Shown here: in pieces, positions 47,901 to 61,213 of the stretch
Position numbering within the stretch: position 1 is the first letter of the stretch
Layout of the letters: every line of letters starts with the position of its first letter
Origin: Takakia lepidozioides
Taxonomy: Eukaryota; Streptophyta; Takakiopsida; Takakiales; Takakiaceae
Length of the DNA stretch: 64,000 nucleotides
Direction: 5' to 3'
NCBI GenBank assembly: GCA_030704615.1
Contig: CM060734.1
Coordinates: 14,632,001-14,696,000 of the forward strand
The notes under the pieces: model-generated
Database searches by the model: none
Told to the model about the DNA's origin: nothing
Seen by the model: the letters and a program-made list of their open reading frames with translations, nothing else
Translations under genes and position numbers: made by a program

Positions 47901-48512
47901 AAAGCCCAAGTACGGCATACAGACAATGCCAGAGCTCCCCCGGTGTGGCCGGTGGAACCAGGCTGCGATCTGAGTCAGGTTGAGGCCGACGCCCTTACCG
48001 CCGCAGGATTTCGGATGGTGCAGCGCACTGACGTGCCAGACAACCATTTCCGCTTCCACAGCCTCCACCACCGACCCCTGTGAGAGCAAGAACATGGGAC
48101 ACGACAGCTCTAAGCATCCTACACACCCGTTGGGGAAACCGAAGAGCGGCGACCTCCCTCAAAAGTGAACGAGACAAGGATGGGGAATGCACTTCGGATG
48201 AACTGTACAATCCAGAGCTCGACAGAAGTGCCCCCACCAGGATTCGGGCGTGTGTATCAGATGGCCACGGCGGGCTCAGCTGTTCGCAATGAGGTGTACA
48301 CCATCACCATTTCAGAATTACCCACCTGCAATTGCACCGACTTCCAGATCATTGCGAACAAGGGGCATCATACTGCCTTGCAAGCATTTGTACTACGTGT
48401 ACCTAAAGAGACTCCGTTTGTAATTCCACAACTCATCACTTCATACATGCACCAGGGTTGAGCCCCAGGAGGTTCACACACTCTTCTGAATATGGATCCA
48501 GGGGACCAGTGA
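44912..48512 (+). pseudogene. Transposase gene copy in B' (frame-broken)
   Basis: This is the mirror copy of the family B transposase: exon 1 from ATG at 44912 to 47001, exon 2 from 47085 to the stop at 48512. DDE and SWIM landmarks are recognisable (VMFDHIKR near 46457, FMADNAQANW near 46660, CNCTDF near 48330), but many one-base indels interrupt the frame. Near 47920 it retains a base missing from B while lacking another, so the two copies together define an uninterrupted reading across that site. Confidence 0.8.
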
Positions 48513-49329
48513 GCTTGGCTTGCGGTCCACATACAATGGTACGCCCATCGGATAGTAGAACTGTACTGCTGCCAGTACCTCAGACTCTGCCTGGCCACAC
48601 AAAGGTCCGACATATGTCTTGCCTACCAGTAACCTGTTTTGATCGAACTAAGATATTACTATATCGTTCACTTGTTTCCACGTGCATGTATTTTTGTATG
48701 TTGGAGGGTTCATGTTTTTCTGCTTTCCGAAACTTGCTCTCCTCATTCGACCTCCGACAAGGAAATGCGGCGCCGAATTTCCAAGTATCGTCGTAGGTAC
48801 CCCCCCAGGGCGGCCTTCGCCAACACCAAACCGCTCCGAAATTTCGCACGTGCGAACCCTAATGCGGCACCCTATTTCCCAGTTCAGTTGCAAACCTTTC
48901 CCGCCGAATACCCGAAGAAGACAGAATTGTGAAGTACTGCAGACTGTATTGTGCAGACTCCATTGGTTCAATCGCGGCAAAAGGGTCAGCTTCATTCCAA
49001 TGTTAAGGCATGTAAAACCGCGAATACTCTATACAGGCCAGTATGCGACGTCCTTTTGCAGTGGTATACTGGATTCCCGTTGCACGGTCACTTATTTCCA
49101 TGAGCGGATCTATAAAACCATGAGCGGACTTGTTACTGACGACATATCTTCGCCGCATTACATGATCTGGAACGTCCAAAAACGGCAAGTCAAATAAAAA
49201 CTATTATTTTAATACTTGTTTAATCTGCCGCATTTCCAAATTTGGAGGAGTCCGCTCATGAATCCGCGTATCTTAGACTTCGGCTCACCGCTCATGCGGC
49301 TCATGCGGCTCATGGCTCATGCTCATGGT
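48513..49329. other. Subterminal non-coding region of B'
   Basis: This is the mirror copy of 18050-18857, with CATGAGC-type motifs near 49260-49325. No gene is supported. Confidence 0.6.
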
Positions 49330-49377
49330 TTCTGCTCATGAAATAGTAAACCTTCTGCTCATGAAATAGTAAACCTC
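49330..49377. repeat. Duplicated terminus of B'
   Basis: The terminal segment (GCTCATGAAATAGTAAACCT, read on the plus strand) occurs twice in tandem here, at about 49336-49353 and 49357-49377, with CTG between. B has only one copy at the matching end. Confidence 0.8.
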
Positions 49378-50632
49378 CCTAGGGTCCCCACTACCACACT
49401 CGCAACACGGAATTCAAAAAAATGCTGAGATGATGCGGTGTTTTGGTGGACCCAGCCAAAATTCCCTCTAACCCCTCTTACTATGAAAGCTGTTGAAAAC
49501 TGGCTCAGCAAAGAAAGACACTCTTCAAACCTCCCGGGGGCTGGCACCCGTGCGAGCTAGTGGAAATGAAGGGCAGGCCAAATTGGAGCCAAACAGTGGA
49601 TTCAGTGTGCGAATGAGAGTTTTTGAGGGCATTTTGGATGGCCGGCGGCCGCCAAGTTAGCACCACATCAAGCAAATGGAAGGCTGAAAGCCAAAGCTCT
49701 TAAGGAAGGCGACTGCAGAAGAGCCTGTAGACACTCCAGGATTTGTAGTCATGATGGATTTCTTTGCAATGACAAGTGAAGGGAAGAATTGCATGAGGCG
49801 TGGGAAACGGATGACTACTGGTCATTGATTTGATCATCTTTGGATATTCCAGATGGAGAGCCTCTGGAAGGACTGGATATTGTCTCTTGGAGCAAGTATT
49901 TCTGAGGACTTTTGGAAGAAAGGGTTTGGGCTAGCTTGCATGGTATTGGATGACAAAGGTTGTGTGGTGGTCCTTGCCAGCAAAGGCAAAAACACAGAGG
50001 CGGGAATTGCCAAGTGGACCCGTAAGAGTGGCGTCCAATTCTGAAGAAGATGTGGACCTGCATCAACTCAATGGGCCTTCGCTCCAAGGGAAACCAGATA
50101 ATTACCGTACTGCCAAACAGAAACCGGTTGGCATTTGTAACTGTGGGATTGGAATGCGGTGCCAAATTCTGCTTATGAATGGGGTCCATTGGATTTCGGC
50201 GGCACGGCATCCGTGCAAAGGAATTGCGGACGATGCTACAGGAACAGTATTTCAGCACTCAGGAGACTATGTATGGAGATGAGAATGAGTTTGCAGACAT
50301 TGCCCTTCATTGCTTATACTCCACAAGATATTTGATTTCCCCCCTTACAGGGACTTGCACGGATGAAGATTGACGGCTCTATGAATGGAGCCGTTTTCAG
50401 TTTCCATCTGTGCCATGGAAACCATGCGCCGCTTTTCTCATCGGACTGTACGTACCCGGTGGAAATAAGGTGCCGCAATTGCTTTCGCGGATCCTATGAC
50501 CGCGGATAAGTACCTATTCCTGTGGACAATCATTTCTGAAAAAAATTACTGCTCATGATTTTTTCGGGCAGTTACGAGTCTGCTCATGGCTCATGCCGCT
50601 CATGGCTCATGGCTCATGAAATAGCAGCCCCC
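49378..50632 (+). mobile_element. Fragment C: shortened relative of B
   Basis: This is a 1.25-kb segment in the same orientation as B. It joins sequence like exon 7 of the methyltransferase gene (about 49490-50110) directly to sequence like B 31335-31400 (about 50345-50410) and then to a complete B-type right terminus (50570-50632). The left terminus is missing. The coding parts differ from B at many positions, so C is an internally deleted, left-truncated member of a third subfamily and not a copy of B. Confidence 0.7.
49490..50110 (+). pseudogene. Methyltransferase fragment of C
   Basis: The reading resembles family B exon 7 from the Lys/Pro linker to just past motif IV. It retains DIPDGEP near 49845 and a region equivalent to MVLDDRGCVVVLAS near 49940-49985 (MVLDDKGCVVVLAS). 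It is frame-broken and lacks the ParB-like domain and motif I. It shows that D-x-P-x-G in motif IV is conserved in a third lineage. Confidence 0.7.
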
Positions 50633-53600
50633 CATTACCACATGGCGCTTCAGATGTTGCGAACTACATCCTAACGAGAATTTGCAGAACAGCATAGATC
50701 AAGATTCTGCATACCTGTCCCACAGATGAGGTCCAGCACTGTGCCCTCCACGTCTGTGCATGTCTCCATAATTGTCTGAATGAAGGCAAGGCTCCGAGTC
50801 CGTGAGTACGCAGGGGTTCCGTTGAAGTGAGGCTATGAGGGAGAAGTTCCTTGGGAACGTTGTTGAACAGAACGTCGTAATCGAGGGGTCGCAGTTCGGG
50901 TCAACCTTTCCTCCCTCCTTCCAGAAAGCAAAGGTGGAGTTCTCCTTCACAAAGCAGTATGCATCGAACTGCTTCGTCTTCATACACAGGGGGGAACGAT
51001 TAGAAACCGAATGCGGCACCGCATTTGAAAACACCCAAGCAAATGAATGGACGAGTGCCAGTGTCGTAATCACCTTCTTCCCTTCCGACCGAAGGCCCAG
51101 TGTGTTGATGCACGTCCACTTCTTTTTCAGAATCGGGACGGCGCTCTTGCGGGTCCACTTCGCAATTCCTGTCTGAGTGTTTTTTCCTCTGCTCGCCAGG
51201 ACAACCACACAGCCTCTGTCATCCAACACCATGCGGGCAAGCCCGAATCCTTTCTTCCAAAAGTCCTCCGAGTACCTGTTCCAAGATGGCAAAGCTTGCA
51301 GTCCTTCCACAGGCTCTCCGTCCGGAATATCCAAGATGATCATATCGCAAGACCACTCGGTGGCATTTCCGCCCCTCCTACAATCCTTGTCTGCACACAC
51401 CCTCTCAAAGAATGAGACCATATTCTGAAATCCTGGGGTGTCGGAAGGCTCTTCGGCAGTCGCCTTCTTCAGTGCTCTGCCCTTCAGACCCTCCATGGTC
51501 TTCATGTATGCCAACTTGGCTGCCCGTCCATCCAAAGCCGCCAAGAAACTCTCATTTACACACTGGACTACTGTTTCGGGACCACTTTCGGCCTCTTCAT
51601 TTCCACCGGCTCGAAAGGGTGCCCCCCTGGGGGGTTGAAGAGTGCCTTCTTTGCCGAGCCAGTTCTCGTGCCTCTCGTGACAACGGTGGGCACAGGGGAG
51701 GCAGCCTGCGTTTGGGGGGTAGGCTGGTTGCAAAGTCTCCATCGGAGTCCTCTTCCTCACCCTCTTCCTGAACAGGCTGTTTCTGCTTCTTCGTTTTGGC
51801 GGGTGTCACAACAGCTGCTCCTTGCTGGCGAGTCCTCTTCTTCGACCCCTTCTGTTGGGCCTGCACAGCTGCATCCACCGTCTTTGTGCCATCTCAGCTG
51901 CCTTTCTGGATTCTTCCAAGCAGCAGATTCCTTTGCCGACTTTGGCCCAGCAGGGACACGTCTTTCCTTTCTCTTCTCTTCTGCCAAGGCGTGCAGATCT
52001 TTCTCAGACTCGTCAACAATACCGCCAGACATGTCCAGGTACCACGGGCATCCAACGAGATGCGCGGGATGCCATTGTTTCTGCATCTCGGGTGTGTAGA
52101 CACAGCTTGGGCCCGCCACGGTCCAAGCCATGAAGAACGGGGGCTCTTGAGCCAGGGCCCCTGTCTGAAGGAGCACGTATTTCATATACCTGCAAGGCAG
52201 TCAGCATGCGTGAGCATAAGATTGGACGAACCTACTCGCAGAGTGCCACCGAAAACATAAAATGCGAATGCGGTGCCGCATTTCCGAGACAAACCTCGTA
52301 ACCAGGCTTCGCATACAAGGGCAGCTGTGCTTCACCTGTAAACAATTCGCATTGCAGCTTTCCCCGCTCCCTCCTGATGTGTAAACTCCACGCTCCTTCT
52401 TGCTGTCTGTAGCTCTCTGGCGAAAAGGTTGTCCTTGTACGCACATCTGAAACGTGTCACGTAGTCTTCCAATGTCTGTGTTCCATCCCATTTGACGTAC
52501 AAGCGAACGAATTTGTGTGCATTACGACTTGCTCCTTCGCATTCGACATTACCTGCGATTCCCAAATGCATTGTCACGTAGCAGTTCAGGGAATTCATTT
52601 CAGAAAAGCAAATCTGGGGAAGTACCTTGAATTACCTGGAACCACCAAGTCATGCGGTTGAGCCACACATCCACTGCAGGGTCGGAAACTTCGAGTGGAA
52701 AAGACCAATTGTCCTTATGCTCTCGGATGCATTCCAGATCGACAGCCACCGTGTCTGCCATTTCTGATCCAATGTCAGAGCTGGAAGAGAGTGGCTATTG
52801 CTAGGAAGAACTTCAGTGCATTGAAACCTCACCTTCTCTTTCGCCTCCACACATGCCGTTGAGAGGTGATGCAGTTTCTCCAATTGCATGGTCGGCTGCA
52901 TGGCCCGAGAATAGTGTTTTGCAATCTCGGGGATGAAGTCCTTTCCAAGTGCCGGATCTGCAATTGCCACCAGCTTCACAAGCTTTGACTTGTATTTGGT
53001 TCTGGACTTGACACCGGCTTCCTTCAAGTGCTCAGTCAATGACTGCAACGTTTTGACCTGCCCCTCACTTTCCATGAAGAAGCGTTTGGCATGGGCCAAA
53101 TCCAGCTTGATGTTTGACTGCCAACAAAAACATGCAGAAGCGTTACATTCAATTCATGTGGAAAGATTACTGGAAATTGGGGAAGGATGAGCAGAGGGAA
53201 ATGGGAGGATGACTTACTTCGTATATCACCTCCACCATTCCATCCATAGTGAGACGATACCATGTCCGGTCTGTTTTTGCAACGGCTTTCTGAATGAGCT
53301 CGGGGCTCCAGCATTTCGCAAACATCTGCGGATCAGTGAGACCAGTTTTCCTCACCCTGTACAGCATATGTGCCATGTGGGTATGCACGTACGCATTCTC
53401 AGTGACCCTGCAAGGCACACTCTCCAGTTCAGTACACGGAAGCACGGAAACAAACCAGAATGGAAACCCGAATGCGGGCACCGCATTTCGAACGTGCTAG
53501 GGAGGTATGAGTATCTTACGAGTTGAGGTCCGCCATGGCATTCTTGAGCAGGGAGGAGTCTGCCGCCTTCACCTTGAGGGATGACACACTCCACCATTGT

Positions 53601-53844
53601 AATGCCAGCCAATGTGCTTGGCATTGGTTCTGCTTGATGGTACTCCCCACCAGGCCAGAAGTCGGTGATTCCCGTCCCACACAAAGAAACTTTACCCGAC
53701 ATATGCCGAAGTCTGGATCACCCTTCAACCTCGAATTCGTCGTTGCGAGTGTGCCAGTGGGTATCCCACGTTGACAATTCATCGGCAAGGCACACTCTCC
53801 AGTTCAGTACACGGAAGCAAACGGAAACAAACCAGAATGGAAAC
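50633..53844 (-). pseudogene. Methyltransferase gene fragment B''
   Basis: This minus-strand copy of the family B gene starts abruptly in intron 8, against the right terminus of C. It runs back through exons 8 to 3 and part of exon 2 (to about 53786). Exon 7 is split by small indels near 51720-51920. The ParB-like part near 53640-53720 is damaged. From 53787 to the gap, a short stretch of intron 2 sequence already present at 53420-53464 is repeated, pointing to a faulty join. Confidence 0.75.
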
Positions 53845-54344
53845 NNNNNNNNNNNNNNNNNNNNNNNNNNNNNNNNNNNNNNNNNNNNNNNNNNNNNNNN
53901 NNNNNNNNNNNNNNNNNNNNNNNNNNNNNNNNNNNNNNNNNNNNNNNNNNNNNNNNNNNNNNNNNNNNNNNNNNNNNNNNNNNNNNNNNNNNNNNNNNNN
54001 NNNNNNNNNNNNNNNNNNNNNNNNNNNNNNNNNNNNNNNNNNNNNNNNNNNNNNNNNNNNNNNNNNNNNNNNNNNNNNNNNNNNNNNNNNNNNNNNNNNN
54101 NNNNNNNNNNNNNNNNNNNNNNNNNNNNNNNNNNNNNNNNNNNNNNNNNNNNNNNNNNNNNNNNNNNNNNNNNNNNNNNNNNNNNNNNNNNNNNNNNNNN
54201 NNNNNNNNNNNNNNNNNNNNNNNNNNNNNNNNNNNNNNNNNNNNNNNNNNNNNNNNNNNNNNNNNNNNNNNNNNNNNNNNNNNNNNNNNNNNNNNNNNNN
54301 NNNNNNNNNNNNNNNNNNNNNNNNNNNNNNNNNNNNNNNNNNNN
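53845..54344. other. Assembly gap, 500 N
   Basis: Exactly 500 unknown bases separate B'' from A'. A round number of this kind normally marks a scaffold gap of unknown true size. Confidence 0.98.
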
Positions 54345-54562
54345 GCTTAAGGTAAAGGGATCTATGAAATGCAGTAGAGATCCATGTACAACTATTACAA
54401 TAAATCAAATGACAGGAAGATAACATGAAATCTGATTTCAACACCATGTCATTTGCCCATTTGTTTTACCTTACACTAGAGAGAAATACATGTTCATAAA
54501 AAATAACAAAAAATTCGGACTGACAATGAGGACAATGTATTGTATATGTAATTTCTAATTAC

Positions 54563-57500
54563 CTACATAACATCATCAGCTGATACTTCATCATCCGTGT
54601 CATAAGCCTGTGATTCAGAGGCATACACATCCATGAAAGCCTCAACTCTACGCAACCTATCCACGGATTGTCCAACAATAGCTGCTCTTCGGTCAAACAA
54701 GAGATCATTGGAAAGACCTACATCACGTTGTTGATGTATTGAATGCAAAGCTTGGGACTCGGCATACGAAGGTAGATAAAACGATGAAAGAGGACTTTGG
54801 GGTAGACTATCGGATGGTCCGCACAATCCCATCACTGCATCACACATACATGTATACTTATGTTAACAAATCAAATGGGAATGGTTTGCTTTGCGCAAAT
54901 AATATAGAGATTGCAACAAAGGGAATGGAGGCGAGACATACTCACTAGGAAGTACTGCCGAGATGAAGACCAAGCTTGCGTGCCCACCTTAGGAGCGGGG
55001 GGTTCCAACAACTCACAGGACGTTGAATGGTTGGAGTTACCACAGATGAAACCAAAACGGTTGAGTATTTTGAAGTGCAGAGAGACGTGCTGCATACAAC
55101 GTCTGGTCCCCCTCAAGACCAAATACGTGACGTCCAGACTCGCGCAGCAATAAATGTAGAACCTGCAGGAAAAAAACATGCAATGATGATTATATCGGAT
55201 AACAGTTAATGATCATGAATCAGCTCAGAAGATTTTAATTACAAAATGGAGACCAATGCAAACCTGTGCCAGCTGTGAGATCCAAATGCGGGAGCCAAGA
55301 GGTGAGCATGTCTCCAACAACACTTGCATGAAGGCGGGACTACGGTCTCGCGCACCCCTCCAGGCTTGTTGAGGAGTTTGCATGGGTAGTGCAACATCTG
55401 GAATGTGGTTGTAGATGACATACAACTCAACAGGGTCTGCAAGGGGGTCCACAACTTTGCCAGACTCACGCAGTTTGAATAGTCCTCCTTGCTTGGTGAG
55501 GACATGGGCGTGGAAGAACATGGTCTGTTAGACGTGCCATTTCCACAAAAACAGTGCACCCGGATGGTTTAATAATATGTATGAGAGTAGGAAGATGAAA
55601 CATCAAACAATGAGATATTGAAGAGGGATGATTTTTACCTTTCCTGTCTGAGTGTGTAGAGGGGTGGTATTGATGCAAGTATATTTCCTTGATAATACGG
55701 AAATAGAGCTGCCCCTGGAGTAAGAAAAGAGCTCCAATGCAAATGAATCATCGGAGCCCTGCAAGAACACCAAGCATCCATTGTCATCCAACATGTCATT
55801 AGCAATCCGTTTATCAAAAGCATTCCAGGGAGGAACCTGTACACCATCCAAACAGCCCTGTACAGGCATTCCTTTGGGCAGTCCACGATGATCATGTCCA
55901 CAGCCACATGCACGCTTTTTCCATCCACAACACTAGACCAAGTTCCTGGCAACTGCAAACAACATACAGAAAATGTAGGAGTCAATAGCCGGATGATGAG
56001 GATATAAAAACATCGAAGAATTCCTTACATTCAAGTTTGTTTGTGGGGAAACTCACATTTTTTAAGACTCCATGAGCTCTTTCAAGGTTGCATCAGGAGA
56101 TGTACTTGAGGCCTCCACCATATCAATGAAATGAGTAGGCATGATCGTCATGCGATACATGCTAGGTGCACCACCAGAAAATGACACTGTACTGTAAGGA
56201 TGTTCGCCTGCCTTTGGCTTGTTTCCTCGAGTAGTAGGTGCAGGCACTACAACCACTGATTTGAAGGATGTGAAGAACTACCAATAGGACCAGCAATAGA
56301 AGCCACATCTGCATTGGGGGCCACGCCTGCATTGACATCCGCACCTTTTCTTTTTCGTGATTTGCGTTTTGGTACACCCACAACGGCAGGGACCACTTGG
56401 GCTACAGCGTCAGCGGCCTGTGTAGCAATCTCTTCTGCATGCTCCAGATCAAGAACAGGGACTTCAGTGGAGATCCCCCTTCATCACTCACTGACTGCCT
56501 GCGAACACATTCCTTATGAAGTCCCATTTCTGCATAGGGGATAGTACCCTTGGGCATATCCAAATACCAACCCCCCCCCCTTCCCGGTGTTCCACACCCC
56601 AATCTTCCTCAATTGCAGGTGTGTACATGGAAGCTTGTTGAGCACCAAACTTCCAGGCCATCAGAAACTTGGGCTCAGCCTTAAGTCGATCACTCGGTAC
56701 AAGCACAAATCTCATGTACCTAAAATACAAACACATTCAAAGTTATTGTGGAGACAAATATTTATGCAACCTGTTCAACAATTGAACAAGCACATTAAGA
56801 AACATGTATATCCCAATGTACTAGAAAAATACTTGAAGCATAGACATTTTTGACTTACAAGGTGTATACACTATCCATGTACAATGCAATGGAAAGATGG
56901 TACCTGAATAAAATCCGTCTCACCACCTTCTCCCCACCTGTTTGTTGTTCCCAATCATTGCCTCTGAATGGCCCCTTTGGCAATGAGAACTCTCTATGAA
57001 ACAACTCATTGAAATGAGTCATCTTCCATGTATCCATGTAGTCTCCCAGACTCTCACTCTCTCCTTCCTCCAAGGCAACATGAAATGGCCAAGCTGAGTG
57101 GTGTACAAGGCAAACTGAGCCAAGGCAACCTTGCGAAGCTGCCAGAAAATACAGTCAGTTAAATAACTATGTTAATGTGTCATCAACAAAATGAATTAAT
57201 TGCATTGAGAAGATAGTGATTGTATATGTACCTGCCACCAAAAAGTCCTTCTATTCAGCCAAGGATCAAGTGTTGGCCCACTGATAGGCCCGGGTGGAAA
57301 AAAATTACGGTCGTAAAGTGTTTGGTCTCCATTCCATATATGTAGCCATTCCACCTTTTCTTCAGGATCCACCCGGGCGGTAGCAATGTTCACCATTTTC
57401 TCTTGGGTCATTTCCTCTGATCCTGCCTTTACACGTGACCAATGCAGTTTAAGTTCTTGGAGAAACCCCTCTCCAAGGGTTGGATCAGCAATAGGAAGCA

Positions 57501-60163
57501 ACTTCACAAGCTGACTCTTGTGTTGCTCCCTTGCTTTCAATCCAGCCTGTCTCATTGTATCTTCAAGGCCCTCTTGACTCTTTGGCCCCTCAGCAAGTTT
57601 GTAAGCTTCCCCCGCCATGCGTTGGGCCTCAACAATATCATGCTGGCAAAAGAACCAAAACAGTTCATAACATGAACCAGAGGTGAATCTTGTCTATGGA
57701 TGCAAAGAATGAAACTTGGTTAAGACATGATGTTACCTTGTACAAAATCTCTGTCATTGCATGGACTGTCAGGTTATACCAAGTCTTTCCTGCTTTCTTG
57801 ATGCATTCGTCGTATTGCTCTTTCCTCAATACATTCTTCCATTCAGAGACAGGTGTAAGGCCAATCATATTGACCTTGCAAACCAAGTGCACAATTTGGA
57901 TGTAACATGTGCCCTCTCTGTTGCCCTGCACATATAAAATATGATCATTAGAAAGAAGATGTGTATATGTACATCCATTGAGCAAGAACATGACAACATT
58001 GAACATGAAAGTAAATGAAGAATAGAAAGGAAACTCACACATTCACTCCATCCATGATGGACCTGAGGGAACCACGATTTTCAATGTCCGCATTGAGCAC
58101 CCAACTTGTCACACAGACATGTCTTGACAAGTTGGCCCCATGAACTTCATTGATATAGGGATACCATGCTTGAAGCCTATGATTCCCATCCCAGACATGA
58201 AACATCTTCCCCGAAGATGATGCAACTTTGGCTTGGACTCAAGATACTTCTCAAACTCATCATTGACTATTTTCCAATGACTATCCCATGTAGAGATGAT
58301 ATCAGACCTACATCTACAGTAGATCCATCAATCCCCTCAACAGAAACATAGAACACGGCTGCTCCTGGATGGTATCCAGAATAGAAGTCTCCTCTAAGCT
58401 TTAGGATGTCGTTGGCAAGGGCGGGCCTAACAACCTGCATAGAAATCATGCGACACAATGGAATGTCCATAACTCCATCCTCAATGAGGAGGGACCTGAA
58501 AGTTACATTCAGATCTTGTTTCTTTTCCAGAATAATTGCCTGTTTGGCATCTAGAGAAAGAGGATCACTAGATGTTGTATCCTCTTCATACTCATCTGCC
58601 CCCCAATTCCCTGCATCAATGTCGTCAATAATGGTTGCAAGCGTCCCGGCCTCCACAGCTTCAGTTGTAGTAGTAATTTCCTAATTCCATAGACCAAAAG
58701 AGTTCAAGATGTCAGTGTATGAGAAGAGCACATATGTGAATGTATAATATGTAAAAGAGCAGTTTAGTGTCATGGTTGCATGAAGAAAACAAATGAATTT
58801 GGATAGTCAACTAATTCCATGAATATCCTTGTCTTTCAAAGCTTACAACTTGCAGCAGAATACAGGCGTGAGCATCCCGACAGAGGACCTCCGACCACCT
58901 ACGCCGGCGCATATGACACATATGTGCAACCAACTCAAAATTTGACAAGATTTGAGGCCCTTGAAGAAATTTTTGCTCAAGGAGCTCCAAGCATATGCGC
59001 CGGCGCATACCATGGAATGGAGGTTGTAGCCAAATATACAGGAGCACCTTGAAAGATCAAACTAGGCCTATGGAAGCATGTGGAGTTGTGGAGGTGGCAA
59101 CGTAGAAGCTTTGAGATACTTGAATACTGTGATCAACCAAAATAGGGAAGGTTCCCCAAGCGTCTGCGCCGACGGAGGTGGCAGCCTCGACACTTTGGAG
59201 CTTACGTAACACAAGGAATATACAACAAAAACCAAGCTCCAAGCATCTCCGCCGGCGGAGATGCTTGCATGAGGTTCCTGAAACCTAGGAGCTAAGCAAA
59301 AAAAGATTGTGCTCAATGGGTATGCGCCGGCGGATATGGCAGCCCAGCCCACTCGGAGCATCAACAACTTATGAGAATGCGGAGAAACAAAGAGATGGAA
59401 GGGGGGAGAACTTCCTGAAATATGTGAGCAGCCCTGCTGCACGGGTCTGTGTTGACAGAGGTGGCAGCCTTGGCGCTTTGGAGCTTCCGTAACACAGGGA
59501 ATATGCAAAAAAAACCAAGCTCCAAGTGTCTCCGTCGGTGAGACGCTTGCAGGAGGTTCCTGAAACCTATGATCTGAGCAAAAAAGAATGTACTCAATGG
59601 GTATGCGCCGGCGGATATGCCAGCGCAGCCCACTCGGAGCATCAGCATGCGAAAAACAAAGAAGATGGAAAAGGGGAGAATTTCCTGAAACATTTGAGCA
59701 GCCCTGCTGCACAGGTATGCGCCAGCGGATACGCCAGCCCAACCCGCTCGGAGCATCAGCAACGTATGAGCATGCAAAAAAATAAACGGGATGGGAGTAG
59801 AGGAGCACTTCCTGAAACATGCGAGCATCCCAGCTCCAACGGTATGCGCCGGCGGAGGTGGCAGCCCAGCCCTTCCAAGCATCAGAAAAAACCAAGGGGA
59901 ATGAGCTGTCTCCGCCGGCGGAGACGGTTGTGTGTATGTGTGGAGATTCGCAAACTTGTGAGACTTGAAGTGACTTAGGCATCTGCGCGCGGCGGATGTG
60001 CTAGATAAGGAGCAGCTTGGTGGGGCTTATGCGATGGCGCATATGCCTAAGTGCAGTCATGAAAAAAAACAAAACTACAGCTTACCTTCTCCGTCCGCAG
60101 CTTGCCTCTACCACCACCACCACCAGCAACGCCTCCCCCTCGAGTGTCCTTCTTCCTCCCCAT
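54563..60163 (-). pseudogene. ParB-methyltransferase gene copy in A'
   Basis: This has the same ten-exon layout as 7562-13185. It carries the same run of ten G in exon 6 (near 56571-56580), so that frame problem is shared. It lacks the extra base that breaks exon 7 in A (near 55806, reading AFDKRIANDM), but it has its own losses, for example two bases in the exon with AARESGRHVF near 55143 and one near 58310. It is classed as broken, with the caveat that consensus quality is doubtful. Confidence 0.75.
58895..60050. repeat. Family A palindrome array in A'
   Basis: This is the copy of 11915-13070. The first site is cleaner here than in A (CGCCGGCGCATATG near 58902), and GGTATGCGCCGGCGGATATG near 59319 restores the central CGCCGGCG that is CGCCAGCG in A. 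Confidence 0.85.
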
Positions 60164-60448
60164 CGCCGCAACAGCTCGTTGCCTCGGGGTGGTATAGTAT
60201 AAGGCCGAGATGCGGCGCCTCCGTCTCCTCTTCGCAACGGGAGTCTCCAGGGTGTAGAGACTAGAGACGTGTTAAGTGCTTGTGTAGTTTGTGTGTGTTT
60301 GTTGGGGGAGTGGCAAGGGATAATGTGCAAGTATACTAGACTACGTTAGTGTAGTAATGATACGGGGTTAGTCATGTAGTAATGGCAACAAGTTTAACTG
60401 AAAAGAAACAGTTTATTAACAAAAAAGTAGAGGTTGTTTCATTGAATA

Positions 60449-60517
60449 GAGCATGGCTTGTTGGTAAGGTTGTGGTGTATTTTCCACTAGGTTGCGGGTT
60501 CAAACCTGCCCCCGCCA
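60449..60517 (+). repeat. tRNA-like sequence in A'
   Basis: This is an identical counterpart of 13470-13542, with the same A-box and B-box matches. It lies in the divergent gene spacer of A'. Confidence 0.45.
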
Positions 60518-61213
60518 AGGAGAGCGGAGGAAAGGGGGGCTAAGGCCTTAAAAGGCCAAATTGGCCAAATCTGAAATGTGAACATTTTTTATACACTCTG
60601 GCGTTAGTGTTTTTTGGACTACATGGGTTACACGTGGATCCTCAGAAGATGGTTGTACGATTGACATGTTACTTTGTGGCGGCGCCTTCATAATACAATA
60701 TAAAGTAAGTGATAAAGTAACTAAATATTTTTTATGGGTGTCTTAATCAATTTATTGGTTTTAGAGCCAATTGTCGCCACAAATACTTGTACTCATTACT
60801 CATACATGAGTAATCAAAGAACAAATCAACATACATGTCATGGGATTTGATTGTAAATAAATTGTGCCGTCTAGTGTGTCAGTTCATAGTTGGACGATTA
60901 ATCAACGATTGGTTGTAAAATAAATGGAAACATGCAGAGCATTTATGTTTCATATGCTCATAAGAAGAAGGCAGTACATTGGATTCTAAGATCTCAACAA
61001 CGGCGCCGTCGTCTTAAAAATAGGGGATAGTCCATTTAGTTGTTTCTGTCAGAGAATAATATGGATGGAGCACATGCCTCAAAAAATTTGGACCTTCTGG
61101 ATTGATGATACACATAAGTAATGTAAGCCATTTAATGTATTTGCATAAGGTCTTGCAAGATGTGCGCTTTCATTCATTTTGCATCTTCTCTCAAACTTTG
61201 AGGGCATTGCCAA

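Larger units (their letters stand above)
34691..49377. mobile_element. Element B', inverted copy of B
   Basis: This is a 14.7-kb inverted copy of B with all parts in mirror order: ORF3, downstream array, methyltransferase, 53-bp array and transposase. It begins GGGGGCTGCTATTTCATGAGC and ends with the inverse of GAGGTTTACTATTTCATGAGC. Many single-base indels relative to B break every long frame. Flanking DNA on both sides differs from that of B. Confidence 0.85.

Noticed and set aside
18007-49377. Inverted B/B' pair as a fold-back (missed-adapter) read artefact
   Set aside because: A unique 1.9-kb spacer lies between the copies, the outer flanks differ and both copies end at the transposon termini. 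Independent insertion fits better.
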